DNA from: DHVE2 group archaeon
GTDB lineage: Archaea > Thermoplasmatota > Thermoplasmata > Thermoplasmatales > Aciduliprofundaceae
Direction of reading: 5' to 3'
Length of the DNA stretch: 10,629 nucleotides
Assembly: GCA_026986135.1 (NCBI GenBank)
Contig: JALSPD010000098.1
Coordinates: forward strand, 1 to 10,629
Of the stretch, positions 1 through 6,281 are shown piece by piece. The translations under genes were made by a program, and so were the position numbers. Under the pieces are notes generated by a model. It saw nothing but the letters and a program-made list of their open reading frames with translations. It was not told the DNA's origin and did not search any database. Numbering within the stretch: the stretch's first letter is position 1; every line of letters begins with the position of its first letter.

Positions 1-1116
1 TTTCCTCTCCTTCTCTCTGAGTAATTTCTCTTTCTCATTCAATTTATTTTTCAGATCCTTTAATTTCTTCTCCCTTTCCCTCATCTCTCCCCTTGCATTT
101 TTAATTGCATCTTTGAGAGTCTTAATCTCCCTTTCCCTACGCTGGATTTCATCCTCACGATGCTCAATATCCCTTTTTATCTTTGCTATTTCTATCTTTA
201 AAGAATCAACCTTTTCCTGCATTTCTTTAAGCTCTGGGCCTCCAACTTTTCCAATCTCTTCATCAATTTCTATCTTCTTACTGTTAAGCTCTTCAAATAT
301 CTTCTTCTTCTCCTCCACGGATCTCTTCAGGTCTGAAATCTCCTTTTCCAAACTTTCAATCTGCCTGCTGTATGCGTCAATCTCTTCCCTGGCCCGTATC
401 ATTTTACTGTAGGCGATTTTGGCTCTCGTCTCTTTAAGCTTCTCTTCAATTTCTTTGTATCTCAAGGCAATTTTTCTGTCCTCTTCAAGAGTTTTTAGTC
501 TGCTTTTAAGTTCTTCCAGCAGAACATTTATCTTCTCAATGTTTTCCTCAACGCTCCTTTTCTTCTCCTCTGCTTTCGCGATACTCTTGTCAAATTCTGC
601 AATACCTGAAATCTCATCCAGTATCTGCCTCCTCTCTACAGGTGTCATCTCAACAATCCTTGTAACATCACCCTGTTTCACAAAATTATACCCGTCTGCG
701 GAGATTTTAGCATGCTCAAGAAGTGATACAAAATCCTGCAATCTAGCAGGTTCATCGTTAATATAGAAATAACTGTTGTATCCCTGTTCGTTGTTAGCCC
801 TTTTCACATACCGAGTAAGCTTTACCTCATTGCTATCAATGGGAAGCACACGATCTGAATTGTCAAATATAAGGCTCACACGGCAATAATCTGCAGGCCT
901 TCCCTTTTTACCACCGTCATAGATCAGATCCGTAAGCTTATTTGCCCTTATAACCTTTGAACTTTTTGGACCAAGAACAAAGAGAATAGCATCCCCGATG
1001 TTGCTTTTACCACTCCCATTTGGCCCACTTATGGCGGTAAAACCCTGCTTAAACTCAATTCTATTTTTATGAACAAACGATTTGAAATTCTCAAGCTCTA
1101 TTGCTTTTAGATACAT
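1..1116 (-). CDS. smc: Chromosome segregation ATPase SMC, N-terminal part (partial, runs off the left edge)
   Basis: This is the N-terminal ATPase half-head and first coiled-coil arm of an SMC protein, the condensin-type complex that compacts and segregates chromosomes. Read on the minus strand it starts MYLKAIELENFKSF. It carries a Walker A motif GPNGSGKS at residues 31-38, an R-loop arginine at about residue 57 (RANKLTDLI) and a Q-loop VKQGDV around Gln148. From about residue 172 to the window edge it is a Glu/Lys-rich heptad-like coiled coil. The hinge, second arm, signature motif and Walker B lie outside the window, so this is truncation by the window and not damage. The start is ATG at 1116, preceded by the ribosome binding site AAGGTGAT (minus strand, 1129-1122). 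It is divergent from a membrane protein gene across a palindromic control region. Family assignment is near certain. Whether scpA/scpB follow cannot be seen. Confidence 0.97.
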   Translation of the reverse strand, partial: MYLKAIELENFKSFVHKNRIEFKQGFTAISGPNGSGKSNIGDAILFVLGPKSSKVIRANKLTDLIYDGGKKGRPADYCRVSLIFDNSDRVLPIDSNEVKLTRYVKRANNEQGYNSYFYINDEPARLQDFVSLLEHAKISADGYNFVKQGDVTRIVEMTPVERRQILDEISGIAEFDKSIAKAEEKKRSVEENIEKINVLLEELKSRLKTLEEDRKIALRYKEIEEKLKETRAKIAYSKMIRAREEIDAYSRQIESLEKEISDLKRSVEEKKKIFEELNSKKIEIDEEIGKVGGPELKEMQEKVDSLKIEIAKIKRDIEHREDEIQRREREIKTLKDAIKNARGEMREREKKLKDLKNKLNEKEKLLREKERK

Positions 1117-1143
1117 ATCCCATCACCTTCATGGCATACCTCA

Positions 1144-1253
1144 TGTCATATTAGTGTCATCAACATGGCAGATATACATTTACTGATATATAAGGGTTTC
1201 GCGAAACCCTTATATAGAATTTCGTCATATATTCATATGACAAAAGTCTGACA
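1144..1253. promoter_or_regulatory. Symmetric TGTCA half-site array around the smc divergent promoter
   Basis: TGTCA occurs at 1144-1148 and 1155-1159. Its complement TGACA occurs at 1238-1242 and 1249-1253. In each pair the spacing is 11 bp, about one helical turn, and the two pairs are mirror images about position 1198.5, only 3 bp from the centre of the promoter palindrome (1201.5). An inverted repeat GTCATAT-ATTC-ATATGAC lies at 1224-1241 and includes the third site. This looks like operator sites for one regulator acting on both start sites. No regulator is identified. Confidence 0.45.
1187..1216. promoter_or_regulatory. Perfect 30-bp palindrome forming a back-to-back divergent promoter
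   Basis: The left half is TATATAAGGGTTTCG and the right half is its exact reverse complement, with centre TTTCGCGAAA. Each arm read outward gives CGAAACCCTTATATA, which fits an archaeal BRE (CGAAA) followed by a TATA box. The expected start sites, about 25 bp beyond each TATA, are near 1164 for smc and near 1239 for the membrane protein gene. Both leave room for a leader and ribosome binding site. The S19e promoter at 3678-3693 has a closely similar core. The palindrome is seen directly; the promoter role is inference. Confidence 0.7.
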
Positions 1254-1270
1254 TATATGAGGTGAGGAAT

Positions 1271-1927
1271 ATGAAATACCCATACAGTTTGAGTGGAGCA
1301 ATCGGATACTCCATTGTTTTACTCGTATCACTCTGGTGGATCCCTGTAGTTGGTCCAATGATAATAGGATATATCACAGGGCGCAAAGCAGGAGGACCTG
1401 TAAAGGGCATCCTGGCCATGATGGTTCCAATTGCACTTTATTTCCTAATTCTTCAGGGTATCACCATGGGTTGGGTCCATGTACCCCACATAGTATCTGG
1501 CTACTTCGGCACACCTGCAAGTGTCGTTCTAGTACCATATCTCCAAGAGACTATTACCACAGGGATAAACGTGGGGATAAGCATTGAAAAGTATCTTTAC
1601 TATGTTCCACCTGCATTCTTTATAATGCTGTCGTTCGCATTCATCGGAGGTGCAATGAGCAGACTCGTAATCCTTGAAAAGGGAATATATCCCGAGAGAA
1701 ACCTATCTAGACTTGTTCCAAAGAGAAAAAAGAGCATAAATGTGCCTGAAACCCATTCAGGCCACAAGAAAGAAAAACTGACCTCCACATCCACAAATAA
1801 AAAGAAGTCTGTGAAGGGAAACAAAAAGATCAAGGACATCTCCCGCGATGGAAAATTCGTTGTCCATGAAATGGACACAAAGAAAGTTACCCCTGTGAAG
1901 AAGAAATATGGTATTACCTTTCTGTAA
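1271..1927 (+). CDS. Unrecognised membrane protein with a lysine-rich C-terminal tail
   Basis: I do not recognise this 218-residue protein. It has about three hydrophobic segments (roughly residues 9-37, 46-66 and 112-135). The first is rich in glycine and proline (PVVGPMIIGYITG) and is followed by GRKAGGP, suggesting a tight helical hairpin. Residues 143-218 form a soluble tail with 22 Lys/Arg residues in clusters (KRKK, NKKK, VKKK). The hydrophobic signature places it in the cytoplasmic membrane, and the positive-inside rule predicts a cytoplasmic tail. ATG at 1271 is chosen because GAGGTGAG at 1259-1266 precedes it at good spacing; a GTG at 1262 lies inside that site. It is divergent from smc and shares its palindromic promoter. 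A T-tract follows the stop. The tail could bind nucleic acid or the ribosome, but that is inference from charge alone. Confidence 0.85.
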   Translation: MKYPYSLSGAIGYSIVLLVSLWWIPVVGPMIIGYITGRKAGGPVKGILAMMVPIALYFLILQGITMGWVHVPHIVSGYFGTPASVVLVPYLQETITTGINVGISIEKYLYYVPPAFFIMLSFAFIGGAMSRLVILEKGIYPERNLSRLVPKRKKSINVPETHSGHKKEKLTSTSTNKKKSVKGNKKIKDISRDGKFVVHEMDTKKVTPVKKKYGITFL

Positions 1928-1936
1928 CACCACATC

Positions 1937-1949
1937 TATTTTTTTATTT
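1937..1949 (+). terminator. T-rich terminator after the membrane protein gene
   Basis: A run of seven T (1939-1945) followed by ATTT lies 10 bases after the stop codon. Archaeal RNA polymerase terminates at such T-tracts without needing a hairpin. No stem-loop precedes it. Confidence 0.5.
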
Positions 1950-1970
1950 GATTTCGGCTACGGAATACAG

Positions 1971-1982
1971 AAAATTTAAATT
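1971..1982 (+). promoter_or_regulatory. TATA box of the antiporter gene
   Basis: AAAATTTAAATT lies with its centre about 27 bp upstream of the chosen ATG at 2005. That is the normal archaeal TATA-to-start-site distance, so the transcript probably begins at or next to the start codon. Confidence 0.5.
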
Positions 1983-2004
1983 GCATTGTGCATTGAAAGG
2001 GTTA

Positions 2005-3204
2005 ATGTTCCTCATCCCATCAGAGATTACGTCAGGTTCGGGTTCAATATACATCATCGTATCCCTCATTCTCATTCTGGGTCTTGCCTTCGGATTTCTC
2101 TTCAAAAAGGTTCATCTTACTGAAGTCCTGGCGTACCTCTTTGCAGGATTACTCATATCCCTGCTGGGATTCAAAGCGCCCAGTGGGTTCTTCTCTGTGG
2201 TCACTGGCGTGACACTCGCTCTGGTTGGTTACATCGTTGGCCTGACCTTCTCCTACGATTTCCTGAAGAGGATGGGGAAGAAGGTAATGATCATACTCAT
2301 CGTTGAGGTTATAGTCACATCCTTCACTGTCCTAATCTTCGTGTATGCGTTCACTGGCGACCTTGCTCTAGCGGTTCTCCTCGGCTCCCTTGCTCCAGCC
2401 ACCGCTCCAGCTGGAACGATAGCGGTATTCAGGGCCCTCTCGTCCCATGGAATACTCACCGATGTGGCCACCGCTGTGGTTGGGCTTGATGATGCTGCGG
2501 GCATAGTGATGTATGTGATAGGCATAATATGGACAAAGAGTATCCTCGGATACCATGTTACCGTGGAGATGTCCGTAATACAGGCAATATGGGAGATTCT
2601 CGGCGCATTCCTGCTCGGCGGAGGAATTGGCGTGGCATTCAGCTACGCAAGTAAGAGGATAGAACTCACCCCCGACCATCAGCTCGTGGTGGGAATCGCA
2701 ATTGCCCTTATCGGCTGGGGGCTTGCCTATGTGATACATGTTTCAAACATCCTCACCGCAATGGCAATCGGTATGGCCACCATAAACCTTCACAGGGAGA
2801 TTGGTTTGAGCAGTTACAGGGTGATTGACTCCATAATGACGCCTGTGTACATACTCTTCTTTGGAGCCATTGGAATGGAGATAAACTTCGGGTATCTTGA
2901 AGCGCTATGGGCCGTTGCAATAATTTACTGCATTGGAAGAACTGTTGGAAAGATTCTCGGCTGCTCCCTCGGCTCCATGCTGGCAAGGGCAGAGACGAAA
3001 TTGAAAAAATACCTGGGAATTGCGCTTCTCAATCAGGCAGGGGTTGCGGTGGGACTCGCGGCGCATGCAGCCAATGAGATTTCTGCCTCTCATCTTGGGG
3101 CGATAATAATCACCCTCATAGCGGTAACAACAGCGATATTTCAGATTGTATCACCACTTGGAACGCAGTTTGCGGTGCGCAGGGCTGGAGAGGCGAATGT
3201 ATGA
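2005..3204 (+). CDS. Cation/proton antiporter, CPA (NapA/Kef-like) membrane domain
   Basis: This 399-residue protein exchanges a cation, most likely Na+ or K+, for protons across the cytoplasmic membrane. About 12-13 hydrophobic helices run the full length. The substrate-site features are visible: an unwound-helix motif APATAPAGT near residues 130-138, and the adjacent acidic pair in VVGLDDAAGIV, with Asp162 and Asp163. A double Asp is typical of electrogenic CPA2 exchangers such as NapA, whereas Kef-type proteins have QD. Later segments LLNQAGVAVGLA and GRTVGKILG match core-domain helices. There is no C-terminal RCK/TrkA-N domain. ATG at 2005 fits a leaderless start; an in-frame TTG at 1948 precedes the TATA box and is unlikely. 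The codon mix is richer in G/C than in the methyltransferase and FKBP genes. A Nudix gene follows 22 bp later and may be co-transcribed. The transported ion is not provable from sequence. Confidence 0.9.
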   Translation: MFLIPSEITSGSGSIYIIVSLILILGLAFGFLFKKVHLTEVLAYLFAGLLISLLGFKAPSGFFSVVTGVTLALVGYIVGLTFSYDFLKRMGKKVMIILIVEVIVTSFTVLIFVYAFTGDLALAVLLGSLAPATAPAGTIAVFRALSSHGILTDVATAVVGLDDAAGIVMYVIGIIWTKSILGYHVTVEMSVIQAIWEILGAFLLGGGIGVAFSYASKRIELTPDHQLVVGIAIALIGWGLAYVIHVSNILTAMAIGMATINLHREIGLSSYRVIDSIMTPVYILFFGAIGMEINFGYLEALWAVAIIYCIGRTVGKILGCSLGSMLARAETKLKKYLGIALLNQAGVAVGLAAHAANEISASHLGAIIITLIAVTTAIFQIVSPLGTQFAVRRAGEANV

Positions 3205-3226
3205 TATGCAATGATACCATGACGGG

Positions 3227-3679
3227 ATGATGATTGAAGCTGTGATTGTGCATATCATTGAAGGCAACCGCATTCTCCTGCATTACAAGAAGAGGGGTCA
3301 CGGGAAGGGAAACTGGAATGGCCTCGGTGGAAAAATTGAAGAGGGTGAGACACCGGAAGAATGTGCAAGGAGAGAAGCGCGAGAGGAAATGGGGGCTGAG
3401 ATTAAGAACCCTGTAAAACTGGGTGAGATAAGGTGCTACAATGTCCAGGGGGAGAACTGGCTGGTCCATGTTTTCAGGGCAGAAATTGATGGTGTTCCCA
3501 AAGAAAGTGATGAATCAAAACCACGATGGTTCCCAATAAGTGAAATACCCTACGAGCAGATGTGGGAAGATGACCGATACTGGCTTCCCCTCGTGATAGA
3601 TGGACTTCATTTCAGAGCCGATTTTTTCTTCTCAGGGAAGGAGATGAAGAGGTTCAAAATGGAAGCGTGGAAGGAGTAA
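3227..3679 (+). CDS. MTH1-like Nudix hydrolase (probable 8-oxo-dGTP / oxidised purine diphosphatase)
   Basis: This 150-residue Nudix protein probably hydrolyses damaged purine nucleoside triphosphates to monophosphates, cleaning the nucleotide pool. The Nudix box Gx5Ex7REUxEExGU is complete at residues 35-57, from Gly35 through Glu41 to the REAREEMGA stretch. Resemblance to human MTH1/NUDT1 extends beyond the box: KKRGHGKGNWNG matches the MTH1 KKRG...WNG segment with its base-contacting Lys and Asn (here Lys21 and Asn31). MWEDDRYWLPL carries the Trp-x-Asp-Asp purine-recognition residues (Trp113, Asp115, Asp116). The end of the protein also follows the MTH1 pattern. Two ATGs (3227 and 3230) stand together, so the exact start is uncertain by one codon. 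The upstream ribosome binding site is weak (GGGATGA). It lies 22 bp after the antiporter gene, probably on the same transcript. The Nudix family call is certain; substrate is by homology. Confidence 0.92.
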   Translation: MMIEAVIVHIIEGNRILLHYKKRGHGKGNWNGLGGKIEEGETPEECARREAREEMGAEIKNPVKLGEIRCYNVQGENWLVHVFRAEIDGVPKESDESKPRWFPISEIPYEQMWEDDRYWLPLVIDGLHFRADFFFSGKEMKRFKMEAWKE

Positions 3680-3693
3680 AACTCTTATATAGG
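3678..3693 (+). promoter_or_regulatory. Promoter of the S19e ribosomal cluster
   Basis: AAAACTCTTATATAGG directly follows the Nudix stop codon. The TATA core CTTATATAG matches the arms of the smc palindrome. The expected start site near 3714 gives a leader of about 7 bases before ATG 3721. Confidence 0.65.
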
Positions 3694-3720
3694 TAATGTA
3701 TAGGGCGTTTGGCGATTGAG

Positions 3721-4206
3721 ATGGTTACGGCTTACGATGTTCCTCCAGATCGGTTGATTAACGAAGTCGCGAGAAAACTGAAGGAAGAAGGGAAGATCAA
3801 GCCACCTGAGTGGAGTAAATGGGTAACCACAGGAGTGCATAAAGAGCGGGGACCCGAGCAGGAGGACTGGTGGTACGTGAGAGTTGCCTCCGTCCTCAGG
3901 AAAATATATGTGTACGGGCCCATAGGCACATCGCGGCTTGCGGCACACTACGGCGGCAAGGAGGATCGTGGTTCAAAAAGGTACAAGGCAAGGAAGGGAA
4001 GCAGAGCAATACTCAGGCATGCACTTCAGCAGCTTGAAGAGCTGGGATATGTGGAAAAAATGAAAAAGATTGGTAAGAATAACAAAGAAATTGTGGTTGG
4101 ACGGGTAATAACTTCCAAAGGTAGATCCTTCCTGGACAATACTGCGAAGGAAGTCATGGATACCCTTGTTAAAGATAGGGAAGAACTCATAAAATATGTG
4201 AAGTGA
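3721..4206 (+). CDS. rps19e: 30S ribosomal protein S19e
   Basis: This is a small-subunit ribosomal protein found in archaea and eukaryotes, needed for 40S/30S maturation in eukaryotes. The 161 residues begin MVTAYDVPPDRLINEVA, the usual archaeal S19e opening. They contain the diagnostic EWSKWVTTGVHKERGPE and WWYVRVASVLRKIYVYGPIG blocks, then the winged-helix stretch LRHALQQLEELGYVEK. Length is normal for archaea apart from a slightly longer C-terminus. ATG 3721 is chosen over an in-frame TTG at 3709 because homologs start with MVT and because the TATA box places the transcript start near 3714. There is no strong ribosome binding site, so the message is nearly leaderless. It heads the S19e–PDCD5–L39e–L31e–aIF6 operon. 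Its TGA stop is part of the next gene's ribosome binding site. Confidence 0.97.
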   Translation: MVTAYDVPPDRLINEVARKLKEEGKIKPPEWSKWVTTGVHKERGPEQEDWWYVRVASVLRKIYVYGPIGTSRLAAHYGGKEDRGSKRYKARKGSRAILRHALQQLEELGYVEKMKKIGKNNKEIVVGRVITSKGRSFLDNTAKEVMDTLVKDREELIKYVK

Positions 4207-4212
4207 GGTAGT

Positions 4213-4542
4213 ATGGGGGAGGATAAGGAACTTGAAGAGATTAAGCGTCGCAAACTCATGGAACTGATGGCTCAGCAGAGTCAGGAAAATGAAGAGGAGA
4301 GGAGGGAGCAGGAGGAGCTCGCAAGGCAAAATATCCTCCGGCAGATACTTGAACCAGAAGCGAGAGAGCGGCTTGCACGACTCAAGCTTGCGAGGCCTGA
4401 ACTTGCTCAGGCAGTTGAGAATCAGCTCATTCTCCTGGCGCAGAGCGGGAGGATATATAAGAAGATTAGCGATGAGGAATTGAAGGAGATACTGAGACGA
4501 CTTACCTCTCAGAAGAGGGATATAAGAATTGTGAGGCGATAA
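4213..4542 (+). CDS. PDCD5-family DNA-binding protein
   Basis: This 109-residue basic, helical protein is of the PDCD5/TFAR19 family, which is universal in archaea and annotated as a DNA-binding protein; its archaeal role is still unclear. The N-terminus (residues 1-40) is a charged, probably mobile helix (EELARQ). The three-helix core contains ILRQILEPEARERLARLKLARPELA in overlapping blocks, then VENQLILLAQSGRI and the closing LTSQKRDIRIVRR, all typical of the family. Length is normal. It starts 6 bp after S19e with GAGGTAGT as ribosome binding site, which includes the S19e TGA, indicating coupled translation. The S19e–PDCD5–L39e–L31e order is conserved in many archaea, linking the protein to ribosome expression. 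Confidence 0.95.
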   Translation: MGEDKELEEIKRRKLMELMAQQSQENEEERREQEELARQNILRQILEPEARERLARLKLARPELAQAVENQLILLAQSGRIYKKISDEELKEILRRLTSQKRDIRIVRR

Positions 4543-4544
4543 AG

Positions 4545-4700
4545 ATGGCAAGAAATAAGCATGTTGCAAGGAAGTATCGTTTGATGAGAGCCACCAAAAC
4601 CAACAGGAGGGTTCCTGCCTGGGTGATAATGCGCACCCAGCGCAAGTTCCAGTGGCATCCGCACCGGAGGAACTGGAGACGCACCAAGTTGAAGGTGTGA
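4545..4700 (+). CDS. rpl39e: 50S ribosomal protein L39e
   Basis: This 51-residue, extremely basic protein lines part of the large-subunit exit tunnel in archaea and eukaryotes. The sequence MARNKHVARKYRLMRATKTN continues to the family hallmark RRVPAWVIMRTQRKFQWHP and ends HRRNWRRTKLKV. The full family length (about 50 residues) is present. ATG 4545 is two bases after the PDCD5 stop, and the ribosome binding site GTGAGGCG at 4531-4538 lies inside the end of the PDCD5 gene. Its TGA stop overlaps the ribosome binding site of L31e. There is no sign of damage. Confidence 0.97.
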   Translation: MARNKHVARKYRLMRATKTNRRVPAWVIMRTQRKFQWHPHRRNWRRTKLKV

Positions 4701-4710
4701 GGTGATGTAA

Positions 4711-4974
4711 ATGGCGGAGAAAGAGATGATTTACAACATACCTCTGAGGGATGTGAAGGGTGTTCCAAGAACCAGAAGGGCAAATTACGCCGTGAAGATC
4801 GTGCGCAGTTTTGTGGCCCGCCACATGAAGGTACCAGAGGAGAATGTGTGGATAGATAACAGGGTTAACGAGGAGATATGGAAGAGAGGCATTGAAAAGC
4901 CACCCAGCAAGATAACTGTGAAAGTAATCAAGTTTGAGGAAGAGGAAAGCGCAGAGGTGCTTCTGCCCGATTAA
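4711..4974 (+). CDS. rpl31e: 50S ribosomal protein L31e
   Basis: This large-subunit protein sits near the exit of the nascent-peptide tunnel in archaea and eukaryotes. The 87 residues show the family pattern: YNIPLRDVKGVPRTRRANYA at the N-terminus, then VRSFVARHMKV, VWIDNRVNEEIWKRGIEKPP and an acidic end. Length is normal for archaea. ATG 4711 follows a strong ribosome binding site GAGGTGAT at 4699-4706 that contains the last bases of the L39e stop codon. It is followed after two bases by aIF6. The gene is fully conserved in appearance. Confidence 0.97.
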   Translation: MAEKEMIYNIPLRDVKGVPRTRRANYAVKIVRSFVARHMKVPEENVWIDNRVNEEIWKRGIEKPPSKITVKVIKFEEEESAEVLLPD

Positions 4975-4976
4975 GC

Positions 4977-5639
4977 ATGATCGCAAAACTCTCTCTTTTT
5001 GGAAGCCCCTACATAGGGGTATATATAGCGAGCAATAATTTTCTGGCAATGGTACCAGGCGGTACCCCTGCGGATATAAAAGAAAAAATAAAAAAGGTCC
5101 TTAAAGTGGAAGTCTTTGAGACCTTGCTGGGCGGAAGTTCCCTCCTCGGAAGTCTCTCCGTTATGAACTCATACGGCGCAGTAATAACTGATTTTGCAGA
5201 GGACAACGATGTAAACTTCCTATTTGAGAGAATGAATGTACTTTTTGTAAAGGATAAAATAAACGCCGTTGGAAATGATATTCTTGCCAATGATAAGGCC
5301 GCTCTTGTACATGTGGATTTTGACTCAAAAACAGTGAAGATGATTGAGGATGTTCTTGATGTTGAAGTTGTAAAGGGGACCATTGGTGGCATAAAAACTG
5401 TTGGCTCTGCAGCGGTTGTGACCAATAAAGGTATGCTTGTACATCCTGAAACTGGCGAAAATGAAATAGATTTCCTGAAAAATCTATTCCGAGTGCCGGT
5501 ATATCTAACCACTGCCAACTATGGATCAAAATATCTGGGTGCAAGCATAGTTGCCAACGATAATGGCGCCGTGGTAGGAGAAAGGAGCAGCGCCGTTGAA
5601 ATAGATAGGGTAGAAAACGGCCTTGATATAATTGGTTAG
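4977..5639 (+). CDS. Translation initiation factor aIF6 (ribosome anti-association factor)
   Basis: aIF6 binds the large ribosomal subunit and blocks premature joining of the small subunit. The 220-residue protein opens MIAKLSLFGSPYIGVYIASN and consists of the pseudo-fivefold repeat of about 45 residues typical of the pentein fold. Repeated landmarks include GGSSLLGSLSVMNSYGAVIT, IGGIKTVGSAAVVTNKGMLVHP and YGSKYLGASIVANDNGAVVG. Length matches archaeal family members. ATG 4977 lies two bases after the L31e stop. The nearest GAGGTG (4954-4959) is 17 bases away, too far for normal use, so initiation probably depends on reinitiation after L31e. It ends the operon, and its TAG abuts the stop of the convergent hydrolase gene. 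Confidence 0.96.
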   Translation: MIAKLSLFGSPYIGVYIASNNFLAMVPGGTPADIKEKIKKVLKVEVFETLLGGSSLLGSLSVMNSYGAVITDFAEDNDVNFLFERMNVLFVKDKINAVGNDILANDKAALVHVDFDSKTVKMIEDVLDVEVVKGTIGGIKTVGSAAVVTNKGMLVHPETGENEIDFLKNLFRVPVYLTTANYGSKYLGASIVANDNGAVVGERSSAVEIDRVENGLDIIG

Positions 5640-6275
5640 TCAAAGTGAGAAAACCCATACCTGTGGAGATTCCATGAGATCCTCCCTTGTGAACTCAACA
5701 GATGAGCCTACGTAAATTACAGAGCTCTCTGGGAAGAACTTAAGGAAGTCATCCACTGGACCAAGGTTCAAACTCAAACCGGGAACTTTATAATGCATAG
5801 GGATAATCACCGACGGTTTCAATAGCTTTACATTTTCATAGGCTTCTTTTGGACCAACAGTATAGGTTCCCCCCACAGGTGTCATCAATACATCAACGTG
5901 CCCAATCTCAGAGATCTGATCAGGCAAAAGAACATGTCCAAGATCGCCTACATGAAGCAGTGATATCCCCTCCGAGATTACCTTAAACATGGTTATCTCA
6001 CCACGTCTCCGACCGTTCTCAGTATCATGGTAAGCCTTTATTCCTTTTATTTTAATTCCAGAAAAAGCGTACTCTCCGGGCTCTTTTATAACTTTGAAAC
6101 TACCGTTAACAACCCTGACTGCATTGTGATCAAAGTGATCATGGGTAATAAGAACCAGATCGGCGCTTGCCCTTGGAGGCCTTAACCCTATTGAACGACC
6201 ATCGTGAGGATCTATGACAATCCTTGCACCCGTATCTATCTCAAAACAGGAGTGGCCGTGCCACCGAATTATCAA
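5640..6275 (-). CDS. UlaG-like metallo-beta-lactamase-fold hydrolase (UPF0173 type)
   Basis: This 211-residue metal-dependent hydrolase belongs to the branch of the metallo-beta-lactamase fold that includes UlaG and UPF0173 proteins. The metal-binding motif HDHFDH is at residues 45-50 (THDHFDHN). Further likely ligands are Asp111 in HVGDLGH and His161 in IPMHYK. The opening IIRWHGHSCFEID and DPHDG are characteristic. The natural substrate of these archaeal proteins is unknown to me; a phosphodiester or lactone is possible. The start is TTG at 6275 (minus strand). No ATG is close, and AGGTGAGGT precedes it at good spacing, overlapping the stop of the upstream two-TM protein gene. The two genes form an operon with coupled translation. 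The stop abuts that of aIF6 with no gap. Confidence 0.9.
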   Translation of the reverse strand: MIIRWHGHSCFEIDTGARIVIDPHDGRSIGLRPPRASADLVLITHDHFDHNAVRVVNGSFKVIKEPGEYAFSGIKIKGIKAYHDTENGRRRGEITMFKVISEGISLLHVGDLGHVLLPDQISEIGHVDVLMTPVGGTYTVGPKEAYENVKLLKPSVIIPMHYKVPGLSLNLGPVDDFLKFFPESSVIYVGSSVEFTREDLMESPQVWVFSL

Positions 6276-6281
6276 GTGACC

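Noticed and set aside
113..766. Two plus-strand serine-rich open frames
   Set aside because: They are antisense to the SMC coiled coil; the Ser/Phe/Leu composition is the mirror of Glu/Lys codons.
1187..1216. Palindrome as a transcription terminator or an insertion-sequence end
   Set aside because: It lies between divergent starts, has A/T-rich outer arms matching promoters, and there is no target duplication or transposase nearby.
2253..2986. Minus-strand open frames opposite the antiporter
   Set aside because: There is no family resemblance, and they lie wholly inside a strongly supported membrane transporter gene.
3973..5049. Long open frame of 358 codons on the minus strand
   Set aside because: It lies antisense across S19e, PDCD5, L39e and L31e, and its Leu/Ser/His-rich translation is typical of the complement of basic, charged genes.
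5009..5658. Minus-strand open frames opposite aIF6
   Set aside because: The aIF6 reading frame shows full family repeats; the antisense frames show Ser/Thr- or Gln/His-rich noise.
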